From NCBI GenBank assembly GCA_002753155.1, contig PDZW01000003.1, positions 1 through 64,000 of the forward strand: a stretch of 64,000 nt of DNA, given 5' to 3'. The position numbers were made by a program, and so were the translations under genes. This document shows, piece by piece, positions 47,913 to 57,212 of the stretch. Position 1 is the stretch's first letter, and each line of letters starts with the position of its first letter. The DNA is from Alphaproteobacteria bacterium WMHbin7. GTDB taxonomy: Bacteria; Pseudomonadota; Alphaproteobacteria; Rhodospirillales; WMHbin7. The notes under the pieces are model-generated. The model was not told the DNA's origin. It did no database searches and was given only the letters and a program-made list of their open reading frames with translations.

Positions 47913-48884
47913 ATGCAAGTGACGGTGAATGGCGAACGGCGCGATCTGGCGGCTCCGGTATCGGTGACAGGATTTCTGGCCCAGCTTGGCCTGGATGCCA
48001 GGAAAGTGGCGGTCGAGCGTAATCTGGAAATCGTGCCCAAGTCGGCCTATGAGGCCACAGAGGTGCAAGAGGGCGACCGGCTGGAGATCGTGCATTTCAT
48101 CGGGGGCGGCGCTCCCCAGGATGTCTGGCAAGTGGCCAAACACAGCTTTACCAGCCGCCTTTTGGTGGGAACCGGCAAATACAAGGATTTCGAGGAAACG
48201 GCCAAGGCCATCAAGGCCTCGGGTGCCGAGATCGTGACGGTGGCGGTGCGCCGCGTGAACCTGTCCGATCCCTCCCAGCCCATGCTGGTCGATTATGTCA
48301 GCCCCAAGGACTACACCTATCTGCCCAACACGGCGGGTTGTTTCACGGCCGACGATGCCGTGCGCACCCTGCGCTTGGCCCGCGAGGCCGGGGGCTGGGA
48401 TCTGGTCAAGCTGGAAGTGCTGGGCGACCAGAAGACCCTCTACCCCAACATGCCCGAAACCCTGAAGGCCGCCGAGGCCCTGATTAAGGATGGGTTCAAG
48501 GTGATGGTCTATTGTTCCGACGATCCCATTCAGGCCAAGCGGCTTGAGGAAATGGGCTGTGTCGCCATCATGCCCCTGGGCTCGTTGATCGGCTCGGGGT
48601 TGGGCATTCAGAACCCGGTCAATATCCGCCTGATCAAGGAAAGCGTTTCGGTCCCGGTTCTGGTCGATGCCGGAGTCGGCACGGCCTCGGACGCCGCCAT
48701 CGCTATGGAACTGGGCTGCGATGGTGTGCTGATGAACACGGCGATAGCCGCAGCGCGCGATCCCATCTTAATGGCGCGGGCCATGAAGGCGGCGGTGGAG
48801 GCGGGGCGCCTTTCTTATCTGGCGGGCCGCATGCCGAAGAAGCTCTATGCCGATCCGTCTTCGCCGCTGGCGGGGTTAATTTAG
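47913..48884 (+). CDS. thiSG: ThiS-ThiG fusion: sulfur carrier and thiazole synthase
   Basis: 323 residues. Residues 1-66 are a ThiS ubiquitin-like domain ending in HFIGGGAPQ; residues about 70-323 are ThiG, with the Schiff-base lysine in VKLEVLGDQ and the phosphate-binding [14 protein letters not shown] and GVLMNTAIA loops. Together they make the thiazole of thiamine. In free ThiS the GG must be C-terminal to carry the thiocarboxylate; here it is internal. This fusion is known in proteobacteria. ATG 47913 starts the ThiS fold; ATG 47892 is an alternative. No TPP riboswitch is seen upstream. Confidence 0.92.
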   Translation: MQVTVNGERRDLAAPVSVTGFLAQLGLDARKVAVERNLEIVPKSAYEATEVQEGDRLEIVHFIGGGAPQDVWQVAKHSFTSRLLVGTGKYKDFEETAKAIKASGAEIVTVAVRRVNLSDPSQPMLVDYVSPKDYTYLPNTAGCFTADDAVRTLRLAREAGGWDLVKLEVLGDQKTLYPNMPETLKAAEALIKDGFKVMVYCSDDPIQAKRLEEMGCVAIMPLGSLIGSGLGIQNPVNIRLIKESVSVPVLVDAGVGTASDAAIAMELGCDGVLMNTAIAAARDPILMARAMKAAVEAGRLSYLAGRMPKKLYADPSSPLAGLI

Positions 48885-49207
48885 GCGTAGCCCAAAAAGA
48901 CCAGAACGGCTTGTTGAAGGCGAAGCTGGTCGGCATGGCCAAGCCTGCCGATGCGCCTGCCCAACTTGGCCTTTGGCACGGTGGTGATCTTGTCGATCAT
49001 CAATTGCGAAGGGTGCTCGAGGCCGTTCTCGGCTTCGGGCTGGATTGTCAGGCGCAGGATGGGCGCTTCCTGAAGGTTGCTTGTGAAGGCGCAGATGGTG
49101 ACCGAGTTCAAATCTTGAAAGTGGTCATCTTGCAAGATGACGACAGGTCTTGGCTTTCCGGCATAGTCGGCGCCGCCTGAGGCCGTCCAAACCGCCCCCT
49201 TCTTCAT
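48881..49207 (-). CDS. MazF/PemK-type toxin (endoribonuclease)
   Basis: 108 residues with the MazF fold pattern: [10 protein letters not shown] at the start, [18 protein letters not shown], and [23 protein letters not shown]. Such toxins cut mRNA at short sequences. Overlaps its antitoxin gene by 4 bp (ATGA) and the convergent thiSG stop by 4 bp. Confidence 0.9.
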   Translation of the reverse strand: MKKGAVWTASGGADYAGKPRPVVILQDDHFQDLNSVTICAFTSNLQEAPILRLTIQPEAENGLEHPSQLMIDKITTVPKAKLGRRIGRLGHADQLRLQQAVLVFLGYA

Positions 49208-49434
49208 TTAAAGGACAGTTCCGACAGGGCATCGATAAAGGCCTGATCTTGCACGTCGCTTTCGGCGATCAGGCGCGACTGGCGCTTGGCTTCGGCGGCG
49301 AAGACGCTCGAGCGGGTGTCGGGCACCCAAAGCTGAATCGGACGCAGGCCCATCGCCCGTAGACGCAGCCGATGGGCGCGCACCTTGGTCGCCGATGACG
49401 CGGGGTGATTGCGGGACTTGGAAGGGGAGGGCAT
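49204..49434 (-). CDS. DUF3018-type antitoxin of MazF
   Basis: 76 residues. The pattern KVRAHRLRLRAMGLRPIQLW followed by VPDTRS and FAAEAKRQSRL is the DUF3018 antitoxin family. The first part may bind DNA, the acidic C-terminus (SDVQDQAFIDALSE) the toxin. ATG 49432-49434 with GGAGA upstream. The adjacent palindromes fit autoregulation. Confidence 0.88.
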   Translation of the reverse strand: MPSPSKSRNHPASSATKVRAHRLRLRAMGLRPIQLWVPDTRSSVFAAEAKRQSRLIAESDVQDQAFIDALSELSFK

Positions 49435-49451
49435 GGCGTTCTCCGAAGATC

Positions 49452-49485
49452 GGTTACATGTAACCTATCCTCCTTAAGCGCTTAA
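49452..49485. promoter_or_regulatory. twin palindromes upstream of the toxin-antitoxin operon
   Basis: GGTTACATGTAACC (49452-49465) and TTAAGCGCTTAA (49474-49485) are both perfect palindromes, 8 bp apart, 17-51 bp before the antitoxin start. A likely operator where the antitoxin or toxin-antitoxin complex represses the operon. Confidence 0.7.
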
Positions 49486-49802
49486 AGCAATGTGAAAGCG
49501 GCGATTTCGCGCAAGCTTGAATGGCTGATTGAAACAATGGTGCAAAATTCAAGGAGCGCAGCAGAAGCGCCAGAGCAGCCAAGCTGTAATCCTTACCCGG
49601 CCAGATGCTTTTGCCGTTCCACCAGCACTACTTGCGGGATTGATTTAACGAAATGCGCAGTGCGTATTTGCTTGGATTTTTCAGGAATTCAATGCTTTTG
49701 CGTTGACGATTACCCCTGCGCCCCTCTTATAATCAGGACGCGGGTAATGGCTGTTTTTTCGTCGTTCTGGACTGGGTTTCATTGATCCTTAAAGGGGTTC
49801 CC
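49486..49802. other. intergenic region between toxin-antitoxin operon and ferredoxin gene
   Basis: About 317 bp, less GC-rich than its surroundings. The only open frame here has no ribosome site and no family. It should contain the ferredoxin promoter. Nothing else recognised. Confidence 0.45.
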
Positions 49803-50186
49803 ATGCCGAACGTTACATTTTCCTCACCCATCATGAAACAGGATGTCACGGTCTATGCCGTGGCCGGAGACGCGCATACGCTGCTGGCGCTTGCCAAGAA
49901 AAACAAGGTTGCCATTCCCTGCCAGTGCGAGGATGGCAAGTGCGGTTCTTGCCTGGTCAAGATCACCGTCAAGAGCGGCAAGGCGCCCTTGGGACAGGTT
50001 CTGTCCGAGAAGGAGAAGCTGACTCTTTCCGTGAATGGGAAGCTGTCCAAAAAGCTGCTGGAGGAGGTTGAGTTGCACCACCGCACCCCGCCTCATCGCC
50101 TGGCCTGCCAGTATATCGTGCTGGACGAGGACATCCTGGTCGAGTTCTCGGGCGAGCCCGGAGTCGAGATCGAACTGCGGCGTTAA
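49803..50186 (+). CDS. [2Fe-2S] ferredoxin, FeSII (Shethna)-like
   Basis: 127 residues with plant-type ferredoxin cysteines in CEDGKCGSC (C-x4-C-x2-C) and a fourth in LACQY, so the cluster site is complete. The spacing and the insert between the third and fourth cysteines resemble the FeSII protein that shields nitrogenase in Azotobacter; this similarity is inferred by eye. ATG 49803 has AAAGGGG upstream. Followed by a strong terminator, so monocistronic. Confidence 0.85.
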   Translation: MPNVTFSSPIMKQDVTVYAVAGDAHTLLALAKKNKVAIPCQCEDGKCGSCLVKITVKSGKAPLGQVLSEKEKLTLSVNGKLSKKLLEEVELHHRTPPHRLACQYIVLDEDILVEFSGEPGVEIELRR

Positions 50187-50205
50187 TTTCCGCCTCACTT
50201 ATTCC

Positions 50206-50246
50206 AACCCACCAGCGAGTCCGTTGCCTCGCTGGTGGGTTGTTTC
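50206..50246 (+). terminator. rho-independent terminator of the ferredoxin gene
   Basis: A perfect 14-bp stem (50206-50219 with 50228-50241), loop TCCGTTGC, followed by TGTTTC. Starts 20 bp after the stop. Confidence 0.92.
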
Positions 50247-50423
50247 ATACTGATTCTTAAATCTCCATTTTCCATCCAATTTTTCAAAGTATTATCAAAT
50301 TCATTGACTTTCGACATAAAGTGTCATGAAACTGCAATCACCTTATGGTCAATAGGGGAAATAAGTGCGGGGGCGCTTCCTTTCCTCAACGGTGGCTCGG
50401 GCCACGGAAATGGGTTGGGGTAT

Positions 50424-51773
50424 ATGTCTGGCGTAGCAGCACTGCAGACGGCCGCCCTTGCGACGGCGATTGACGAAGAAGAATCGGTTAGACTTGTCCG
50501 GGCCACCTTGAAGGGGCCGGTGGTTCAGACCTTGCGCAAGCTTGTGCCGGAACTGGCGCATGTGCAGGAGGCTTTGGCCTACGATCATACGCTGGGCAAC
50601 ATCCCTCTGCTTGAGACCTGCTTCAAAACCTTCCGCGAATATCGCCATCAGTTCAATCATGTGCTGGTCGATCCCAAGGGGCAGGTGGTCAAAGACGATA
50701 CGGCCTTTCTGGCTTGCGGCCATAACCTCGAACAGGTTGTGGCGATGGTGGTGCGCACCTCGGCCAGACGCTATTTCCGCCATCATGTCCGCCCTTCCTC
50801 CGAGCCTGCCAACCCCTCCCTGGCATCTCCCCCGGTTCCTCTTAAGGGTCTCTTTGGGCGCATGAAGACGCATATCGTGCCGGGCAAGTCGAAATTGCGC
50901 ACGGCGGCCGAGGAACTTTACGACAGCATCAAGGGCTATCTGCTCTTCGAGTGGCAGGTGCCGCTGGTTCCCACCTACGCCAAGCTTGCTCCGGCCCAGG
51001 TTGAGAGCTTGGGCAAGAAGCTCCTGGATTATGGCGATGTGATCGGCCTGTCTCGCGCGGCGGGCCTGCCCGTTCCCGACTCTGTCAAAAGCTTTGTTGC
51101 CATGCCGTCCTTGGCCGAGCGCAAGAAGGCGGTGTCGCTTAAGCCTTCCTCGAATTCCGCGGCACCCCAGCCTAAAATCGGCGCCGCAGCCCATCGATCC
51201 GCATCAGAAGCAGACGCTTCTCGCCTTTCTTCTTCCACTCCCAAGATCGCCCCAATATCGTCAAGCCCCTCAACCTATCAAATGATTCCTGCGCCAGCAG
51301 TCAAGCCTTCCGGCCAGATCGTGCCGATTGCCCCCTTGGGCCCCCGTCAGGTGGCGGGCTCCGCATCTCCCCGTGGGGCTGCGCCTGCTGCTTCCTCAGG
51401 CGGCAAGAAATTGAGTGGCGAGAGCTTCATGCCCATCTTAGAGCTTCCCCATGTGCAGGCTGTGCTGCATCCCAGCCTGATCGGGCCTCACAGCGCCGTT
51501 ATCATCGATAAAGTCGCCCCCAAGGCCTGGGCTCTTTTGGTTCTGACCATGGGGTTGCGCCGCAAGGATCAGTTGGCCGTTCTATTGCTGACAGCCTATG
51601 GAACGCTGGGCAGGGAAGGGTTCGAGCGCTATTTCAGCCAGAATGCCGAGCCCGGCTTGCTGGAAGATCTGATCGAGAACACCCATCCCTCGGTGCTGGG
51701 GGCCGACAGTCAGCTGGCCGATGTGGTGGCCTTTTCCGTCAATGGATTGGGTGCCCGGAGCAAATCGGCCTGA
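50424..51773 (+). CDS. hypothetical protein, helical N-terminus with Pro/Ala/Ser-rich linker
   Basis: 449 residues. Residues about 1-250 are helical and charged, with FREYRHQFNHVLVD and SARRYFRHH, and no membrane segment. Residues 255-375 are a Ser/Pro/Ala-rich disordered linker, and the last 90 form a compact helical domain (HSAVIIDKVAPKAWALLVL, LTAYGTLGREGFERYF). I do not recognise any family. The frame is open to 50235, but the ATG at 50424 begins the conserved-looking part. Gap of 3 bp to the convergent fbp stop. Confidence 0.65.
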   Translation: MSGVAALQTAALATAIDEEESVRLVRATLKGPVVQTLRKLVPELAHVQEALAYDHTLGNIPLLETCFKTFREYRHQFNHVLVDPKGQVVKDDTAFLACGHNLEQVVAMVVRTSARRYFRHHVRPSSEPANPSLASPPVPLKGLFGRMKTHIVPGKSKLRTAAEELYDSIKGYLLFEWQVPLVPTYAKLAPAQVESLGKKLLDYGDVIGLSRAAGLPVPDSVKSFVAMPSLAERKKAVSLKPSSNSAAPQPKIGAAAHRSASEADASRLSSSTPKIAPISSSPSTYQMIPAPAVKPSGQIVPIAPLGPRQVAGSASPRGAAPAASSGGKKLSGESFMPILELPHVQAVLHPSLIGPHSAVIIDKVAPKAWALLVLTMGLRRKDQLAVLLLTAYGTLGREGFERYFSQNAEPGLLEDLIENTHPSVLGADSQLADVVAFSVNGLGARSKSA

Positions 51774-51776
51774 GGT

Positions 51777-52778
51777 CTACTCTTGGTGATAGGCGATCAG
51801 TCGCTCGACCTCGTTCTTTGATCCCAGAATTACCGGGACGCGCTGGTGCAGGCCGCTGGGGGCTATCTCCATGATCCTCTGACGGCCCGTGGTCGCTAAT
51901 CCGCCAGCCTGCTCAATGATGAAGGACATGGGATTGGCCTCGTACATCAGGCGCAATTTGCCGCCGGTTTTGGCGTTCTCGGTATCCATGGGATAGAGAA
52001 ATACGCCGCCCCTGACCAGAATGCGATGGACCTCCGCCACCATCGAGGCGATCCAGCGCATGTTGAAATTCTTGCCTCGCGGACCTTCCTTGCCTGACAG
52101 GCATTCGTCGATATAGCGCTTGATGGGCGGCTCCCAGAAGCGCTGACGCGAGGCGTTGATGGAGAATTCCTGCGTATCGGCGGGAACTTGCATGTTGGGA
52201 TGGGTCAGGAAGAACATGCCGACGCTGCGATCCAGCGTATAGCCATTGACGCCGCTGCCGGTGGTCAGCACCATCATGGTCGAAGGGCCGTAGAGGGCAT
52301 AGCCTGCGGCGACCTGTTGAACCCCTGATTGCAAGAAGGTTTCTGCCGAACCGGGCTTAGCACCTTCGGGCAATCGCAGAATCGAAAAGATGGAGCCGAC
52401 CGAAACATTGACGTCGATATTTGAAGAGCCGTCGAGGGGATCGAACAGCAACAGATAGCGGCCATCGGCGGACCCATGCACGGTATGCACGTCTTCCAAT
52501 TCCTCCGAGGCCATGGCGGCATATTTCCCGCCCAGCGCATTCATGTGCAGGAAAATGTCGTTGGCCAGCACATCCAGTTTCTTCTGTTCCTCGCCTTGAA
52601 CATTCTCGCTGCCGGCGACTCCCAGATTGCCCGCCAGGGCGCCGCGGCTGACCTCGTTAGAGACCATTTTGCAGGCGGTGATGATGTCGTTCATCAGCGA
52701 GGTGAAGGTACCTGAGCGGCCCAGGCGGCGCTGCTCTTGCAAAAGGGTGTGGCTCAGTGTCAGGCGATGATAGGACAT
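51777..52778 (-). CDS. fbp: fructose-1,6-bisphosphatase class I
   Basis: 333 residues. Metal-binding motif [17 protein letters not shown] near residue 115, EELEDVH before it, and [20 protein letters not shown] near 270 with the active-site lysine. Gluconeogenesis or the Calvin cycle; no cbb genes are in the window to decide. Single gene. Confidence 0.95.
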   Translation of the reverse strand: MSYHRLTLSHTLLQEQRRLGRSGTFTSLMNDIITACKMVSNEVSRGALAGNLGVAGSENVQGEEQKKLDVLANDIFLHMNALGGKYAAMASEELEDVHTVHGSADGRYLLLFDPLDGSSNIDVNVSVGSIFSILRLPEGAKPGSAETFLQSGVQQVAAGYALYGPSTMMVLTTGSGVNGYTLDRSVGMFFLTHPNMQVPADTQEFSINASRQRFWEPPIKRYIDECLSGKEGPRGKNFNMRWIASMVAEVHRILVRGGVFLYPMDTENAKTGGKLRLMYEANPMSFIIEQAGGLATTGRQRIMEIAPSGLHQRVPVILGSKNEVERLIAYHQE

Positions 52779-52825
52779 GTCAGAACTTTCTCATTTTCCT
52801 GCGATGGGTGGCGTTTGGCTAATCG

Positions 52826-53419
52826 CTATTGGATCGTTACGGATACCCGTCGATTTCTGGGCTCGGATACGCCGTCGGGCGTTTTGAACAGTTGATTTCG
52901 CTTGCCGTGCGAGGAGACTTCGAAAGCTCCAGGCGGCGCTCCGGCCTTGACCAGAAGATCGCGCACCTTTTTGGCCCTGTCGCGCGAGACCACGATGTTG
53001 GCCTCGTCCGAGCCCACCGCATCGGCATGGCCCGCCACCACGATATGAAGAACCGGGCGCGATTTCATTTTGGCGATGATGTCCGGAAGGGCCTTTTCGG
53101 AAGCGTCGGTCAAATCGGAGGTCCCAGACATGAAATAGATGATGAAGGTTTCCGGCGGTGGGGGCATGGCTGACATGGCCTGGCCCCAGACCGACTGAAT
53201 CTTGTCGTCTGAAATGGCCTCGGGCGCCTTGGGTGCTGATTTGGCGCTGCTGAAGCTGGAAACAGTCTTGGGTTGATCCAAAATCTGTGTTCCGCCCTGG
53301 GTGATGATCTCGACCTTACCCACCTTGCCGTCGGGATCGGGCAGCAGAACCACCCGATTGTTCGAGCAGGCGCTTAAGGCCAGCAGAATCAGAAGGGCCG
53401 GGAAAAGCCGGTTATTCAT
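52826..53419 (-). CDS. OmpA-family lipoprotein
   Basis: 197 residues with lipobox LALSAC (Cys18). The C-terminal OmpA domain (about 90-195) has FMSGTSDLTDASEKAL, VVAGHADAVGSDEANIVVSR and the NRRVSVTI end, with the D and R that bind diaminopimelate. Anchors the outer membrane to peptidoglycan. Overlaps the FecR-domain gene by 8 bp, so they form a pair. Confidence 0.92.
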   Translation of the reverse strand: MNNRLFPALLILLALSACSNNRVVLLPDPDGKVGKVEIITQGGTQILDQPKTVSSFSSAKSAPKAPEAISDDKIQSVWGQAMSAMPPPPETFIIYFMSGTSDLTDASEKALPDIIAKMKSRPVLHIVVAGHADAVGSDEANIVVSRDRAKKVRDLLVKAGAPPGAFEVSSHGKRNQLFKTPDGVSEPRNRRVSVTIQ

Positions 53420-53870
53420 TGTCGCCTCCTTCTGCTTCGACCAGGAAGCGGGTGCCGCGAATGCCGATGGTTGCCACCGGTGTGCGCAAATTGGTTCTTT
53501 CCGGGGCGAGTTTGGCGATCTGGCCGGTCAGGACCGAAAACGTCCCCCTGGCCATCTTGAGACTCATGCCCATTTTGTCGGCAGCCGGATCGAAGATGAA
53601 ATCGTCGAGCACCAGTTTGGAGTTGGGCCCCAGGGACAAGGTGGTGTCGTCTCTCAAGACAAGCCCCAAAGCGCCCTTGGCATCGGTGACGATTTGGTCA
53701 TTCTTGAACAGGTCGTCGCCTGCCTTGAGGGGCGTCGATTTGCCTTCCCGGATGGCTGTGGCGGCTCCTTGGGTGGATTTGACCAGACCGATCGGCTCGC
53801 CTGCCCAGGCTTGGGAAGAAAGAAGGCCCCCGGCCATCGTTGCCGCCAGAAAAATGATTGGGAATCGCAT
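53412..53870 (-). CDS. secreted FecR-domain protein
   Basis: 152 residues with a signal peptide (cleaved after QAWA) and a FecR domain: ATAIREGKSTPLKAGDDLF, LVLRDDTTLSLGPNSKLVLD and TPVATIGIRGTRFLV. It lacks the cytoplasmic anti-sigma part of true FecR, so it is a free periplasmic version, often found with OmpA or CHASE2 partners. ATG 53868-53870 follows AGGAGG. Confidence 0.9.
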   Translation of the reverse strand: MRFPIIFLAATMAGGLLSSQAWAGEPIGLVKSTQGAATAIREGKSTPLKAGDDLFKNDQIVTDAKGALGLVLRDDTTLSLGPNSKLVLDDFIFDPAADKMGMSLKMARGTFSVLTGQIAKLAPERTNLRTPVATIGIRGTRFLVEAEGGDNE

Positions 53871-54127
53871 GAGCCCTCCTTGACGGGGTCGCTGACGGAT
53901 CGGCCCTTGGCTCATAAAGATCATGCCATTGCGCCGATCACCGCTATCAGGGATAGCACATTGAGAGAATTATGAAAAGGCTTCGCGAGGGCCTTCAATC
54001 GCTTGCGAATCGGTCCACGAGTAACTCATAGATTCCCGATGTGGTCTCGGTTCTGAAGTTCCTGTAAGGTCGCGCATCATATCGTGGGAACTTCTATTCA
54101 AAATCACCCTAAAGGTTCGTATATCTC
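53871..54127. other. divergent intergenic region, fecR-like gene and nhaP-like gene
   Basis: About 257 bp, AT-rich around 53935-54125. Must contain both promoters. No hairpin or repeat stands out. Confidence 0.4.
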
Positions 54128-56659
54128 ATGCATGGTATTTCAGCGCTCATGCTGGGCATTACAGGGCTTCTGGCGCTAACGACGCTGATGGTTCCGGTGG
54201 CGGCCAAAGCCAACTTGGCCTTCTCGCTTATTCTGGCCGCTACGGGCATTGCCCTGGGGATTGTCATTAACAACCATTTCATGCTGGGCCTTGGGGGGCC
54301 CGTTGGCGATTTTTTTGCTGCCCTGGGGCATTTCGATCTGTCGTCGGAAGCCTTTATTCTGATCTTCCTGCCGGTGTTGCTTTTTGAAACCGCCGTGGTG
54401 ATCGATGTCCGGCGATTGATGGATGATCTTGCCCCCATTCTGCTGCTGGCTGTGGTGGCCGTGCTGGTTTCCACCTTCGTTGTCGGCCTTTCTCTGGCGG
54501 CGGTTGTCGATATGGGCGTTATCGCCTGTTTGCTTCTGGCCGCGATTGTCTCGACCACAGATCCCATTGCCGTGGTCGGAATTTTCCGCGATCTGGGTGT
54601 TCCGCATCGTCTCAGCCTTTTGGTGGAAGGCGAAAGCCTGTTCAACGACGCTGCCGCGATTACCTTATTCACCCTGTTTCTGGGAATGCTGACCGGCGAG
54701 CGGCAGGCCGATGCGTTGACCGGGCTTTTGGTGTTCGGGCGCGGCTTTGTCGGTGGATTGGCCTTCGGCTATGCCTGCGGACGTTTGGTCTGCTGGAGCT
54801 TTATTCTGCTTCGGGGGCAAAGTACTGCCGAGATCACGCTGACGGTGGCTGCGGCCTATTTGGTTTTTCTGTTGGGTGAGCATTATCTGCATGTGTCCGG
54901 CGTGGTGGCGGTGGTCACCACCGCCTTGGTGATCAGTTATGAAGGCCGCACCCGCGTCTCTTCGGAAACATGGGCGAATCTGGACGAAGTCTGGCGGCAG
55001 ATCGGTTATTGGGCCAGTTCGCTGATCTTCCTTCTGGCGACCATGCGGGTTCCTGACATGTTGGCGGGAATGGGGCAGGGCGATTTTGTGACCCTGGCCG
55101 TTGTGATCTTGTCGGCTCTGGTCGCCCGTGCCCTGGTGCTGTTCGGCCTGTTTCCCGGTCTGACTGCACTTGGCTGGGCCGAGCCGGTCAGTGTGCCTCT
55201 GCGCGCAGTTGTGCTTTGGGGAGGCTTGCGTGGCGCCATCTCGCTGGCTCTGGCTCTGGCGGTTGTGGAAAATCCCCAAATTTCTGCCGATGTGAAATCT
55301 TTCGTCTCCGTCATGTGCACGGCCTTCGTGTTGTTCACCTTGTTCGTCAATGCCCCCTTGTTGCGCCCGCTGATCCGCTTGCTTGACCTGGATCTGCTAT
55401 CGCCCTCCGACTTGGCGGTAAGAAGCCGCGCCATCGCCACCGCGCTGGCCAAAGTGCGCCGGAAAGTAACCGTTGCAGCGGCGGATTATGGCATCGAGCG
55501 CGAGCTTGCCGCAGGGCTTGCCGATAATTATACCGAACGTCTTGGGGCTGCAGAAATCCACGTGGCGGGAGCAGCCATGCTTAGTCCCGAGGAGGATGTG
55601 CGCGGCGGTTTGATGATGTTGGCCGACCGTGAATATGCCATTTATCTGCGTCATTATAGCGATGGCACGGTTTCCGGGCACATTACCCGTTCCCTGCTGC
55701 TTGGCGTGGCCAGGCTTCAAGATAGCGTGAAGACCAGCGGCGCCAAGGGTTATGAAGACGCGCACACCTCGTTCATGGCCTTCTCGAAACACTTCCGGCT
55801 GGCTCTCGCCCTGCAGCGCCGCTTGGGGATGGAAGGGCCTTTGGCCTTGGAAATCGCCAATCGCTTCGAAGTTCTGTTGATGCTGCAGGCGGCCATCGGT
55901 GAATTGATGGAATTCGTGACGATTGATTTGCCACAGATGGCCAGCCAGGAAGCGACAAGTACCATAACCGCCATTATTGCCCGGCGCATGGAGTCAGTAG
56001 ATACGGCGCTGACGGCTTTGCGGCTGCAATATGCCGATTTTTCCAAAGCACTTCAGCTTCAGTATTTGGAGCGCGCCGCCGTTCGCATTGAAGAGGCGGA
56101 ATATCTCAAGTTGCGGGCCGACGCGGTGATCGGGCACGAGGTCCTTAATGACCTGCTGGCAGACCTTAAACTGCGCACCCGCCGCCTTGCCAGCCGTCCT
56201 CCCATCGACCTTCAGTTGGAGCCGGAGAAGATGATGGTAAAGGTGCCGATCTTCGATGGGCTTCCGTCGGCTCAGCTCTCTCAGGTCGCAGGCCTGCTGC
56301 GACCCGTCCTTGCCGTTCCCGGCGAGACCATCCTAAAAAAGAGCGATCCGGGAGATGCCATGTATTTTATTTCCTCTGGCGCTGTCGAGGTCAGGATATC
56401 GCCCAATCCGGTCCGGCTGGGCAGCGGCGATTTCTTCGGGGAAATGGCCCTAGTCACGCGTGGACGGCGCACTGCAGACGTTGTTGCTTTGGGATTCTGT
56501 TCGCTGCTGGTTTTGAAGGCAGGCGATTTTGAAGCCTTCTTGGAGGCAAGCCCCACGGTACGAGACTGTGTGCAGGAGACTTCGCGCAGGCGCGCCCAAG
56601 CCACGATGGACGAGGCGGTGCCCGCAGATCAGCCAAGCCCACATGGCAGTCTGGTATAA
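54128..56659 (+). CDS. NhaP-type Na+/H+ antiporter with C-terminal cyclic-nucleotide-binding domain
   Basis: 843 residues. Residues 1-420 are a CPA1 exchanger with about 12 helices; the ion site is in STTDPIAVVGIF and EGESLFNDAAAI. A helical cytoplasmic stretch (about 425-690) leads to a cNMP-binding domain (about 695-805) whose phosphate cassette FFGEMALVTRGRRTADV has the conserved G-E and R-T. It likely exchanges Na+ or K+ for H+ under control of cAMP or cGMP, as in sperm-type exchangers. No Shine-Dalgarno is seen before ATG 54128. Confidence 0.9.
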   Translation: MHGISALMLGITGLLALTTLMVPVAAKANLAFSLILAATGIALGIVINNHFMLGLGGPVGDFFAALGHFDLSSEAFILIFLPVLLFETAVVIDVRRLMDDLAPILLLAVVAVLVSTFVVGLSLAAVVDMGVIACLLLAAIVSTTDPIAVVGIFRDLGVPHRLSLLVEGESLFNDAAAITLFTLFLGMLTGERQADALTGLLVFGRGFVGGLAFGYACGRLVCWSFILLRGQSTAEITLTVAAAYLVFLLGEHYLHVSGVVAVVTTALVISYEGRTRVSSETWANLDEVWRQIGYWASSLIFLLATMRVPDMLAGMGQGDFVTLAVVILSALVARALVLFGLFPGLTALGWAEPVSVPLRAVVLWGGLRGAISLALALAVVENPQISADVKSFVSVMCTAFVLFTLFVNAPLLRPLIRLLDLDLLSPSDLAVRSRAIATALAKVRRKVTVAAADYGIERELAAGLADNYTERLGAAEIHVAGAAMLSPEEDVRGGLMMLADREYAIYLRHYSDGTVSGHITRSLLLGVARLQDSVKTSGAKGYEDAHTSFMAFSKHFRLALALQRRLGMEGPLALEIANRFEVLLMLQAAIGELMEFVTIDLPQMASQEATSTITAIIARRMESVDTALTALRLQYADFSKALQLQYLERAAVRIEEAEYLKLRADAVIGHEVLNDLLADLKLRTRRLASRPPIDLQLEPEKMMVKVPIFDGLPSAQLSQVAGLLRPVLAVPGETILKKSDPGDAMYFISSGAVEVRISPNPVRLGSGDFFGEMALVTRGRRTADVVALGFCSLLVLKAGDFEAFLEASPTVRDCVQETSRRRAQATMDEAVPADQPSPHGSLV

Positions 56660-56679
56660 GCTCCGGTTCTGAACGGAAG

Positions 56680-56729
56680 TGGTGCGCCCGGCGGGATTCG
56701 AACCCACGGCCCCAGGATTAGGAATCCTA
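56680..56729 (-). pseudogene. tRNA-Arg(CCU) 3' fragment (attachment-site scar)
   Basis: On the minus strand, anticodon stem-loop TAGGA-TTCCTAA-TCCTG, T-arm GTGGG-TTCGAAT-CCCGC, acceptor 3' strand CGGGCGC, discriminator A and CCA end are all present. The D-arm and the 5' acceptor strand (expected GCGCCCG) are missing and replaced by unrelated AT-rich sequence. This is the usual trace of an element that integrated into a tRNA 3' end. Confidence 0.82.
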
Positions 56730-56865
56730 TTATATAGGTTTTCATCGCCTTGCATCTGCATTCACCAACAAGCCAATAAGTATAGATTATTAAGGGGTTT
56801 TAGCTATTTTTAGCCCTGGAACATTGCACGGCCATTCACGGCCAATCAATTAAATCTGATGCCCA

Positions 56866-57201
56866 ATGATGCCCAAGAGGGGAAGGGATACCAAAATTAT
56901 TAAATCCGCACCGCGAATCCGGGGCTGCAAGTATGTTTTCAGCACCACCGGATTTTCGCCGATTTCAGGCTATTCGAGGGTAAAATCGGCACTCAATAAA
57001 TCGATTTCGGCGGCCCGGAAAATGGCTGGACAGAAGGACTTGCAGCCCTGGAAGCTGCACGATTTACGCCGGACGTTCGCAACTCACGCGCACGAATCAT
57101 TAAACGTCGAGCCGCACATAGTCGAAGCGATTCTCAATCACGTCAGCGGGTCAAAAGCTGGCGCTGCAAGCTTGGGCAGGTCGATTGACCCCCCTCGCTG
57201 A
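56866..57201 (+). pseudogene. tyrosine-recombinase (phage integrase) remnant
   Basis: 111 residues matching only the middle of a P4-like integrase catalytic domain: CKYVFSTTGFSPISGYSRVK, KLHDLRRTFATH (with catalytic Arg near residue 68) and HIVEAILNHVSGSKAG. The N-terminal two thirds and the C-terminal catalytic tyrosine are gone, and the frame ends in unrelated codons. Lies 137 bp from the tRNA fragment, consistent with a decayed island border. Confidence 0.85.
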
Positions 57202-57212
57202 GGGTGGCGGGA

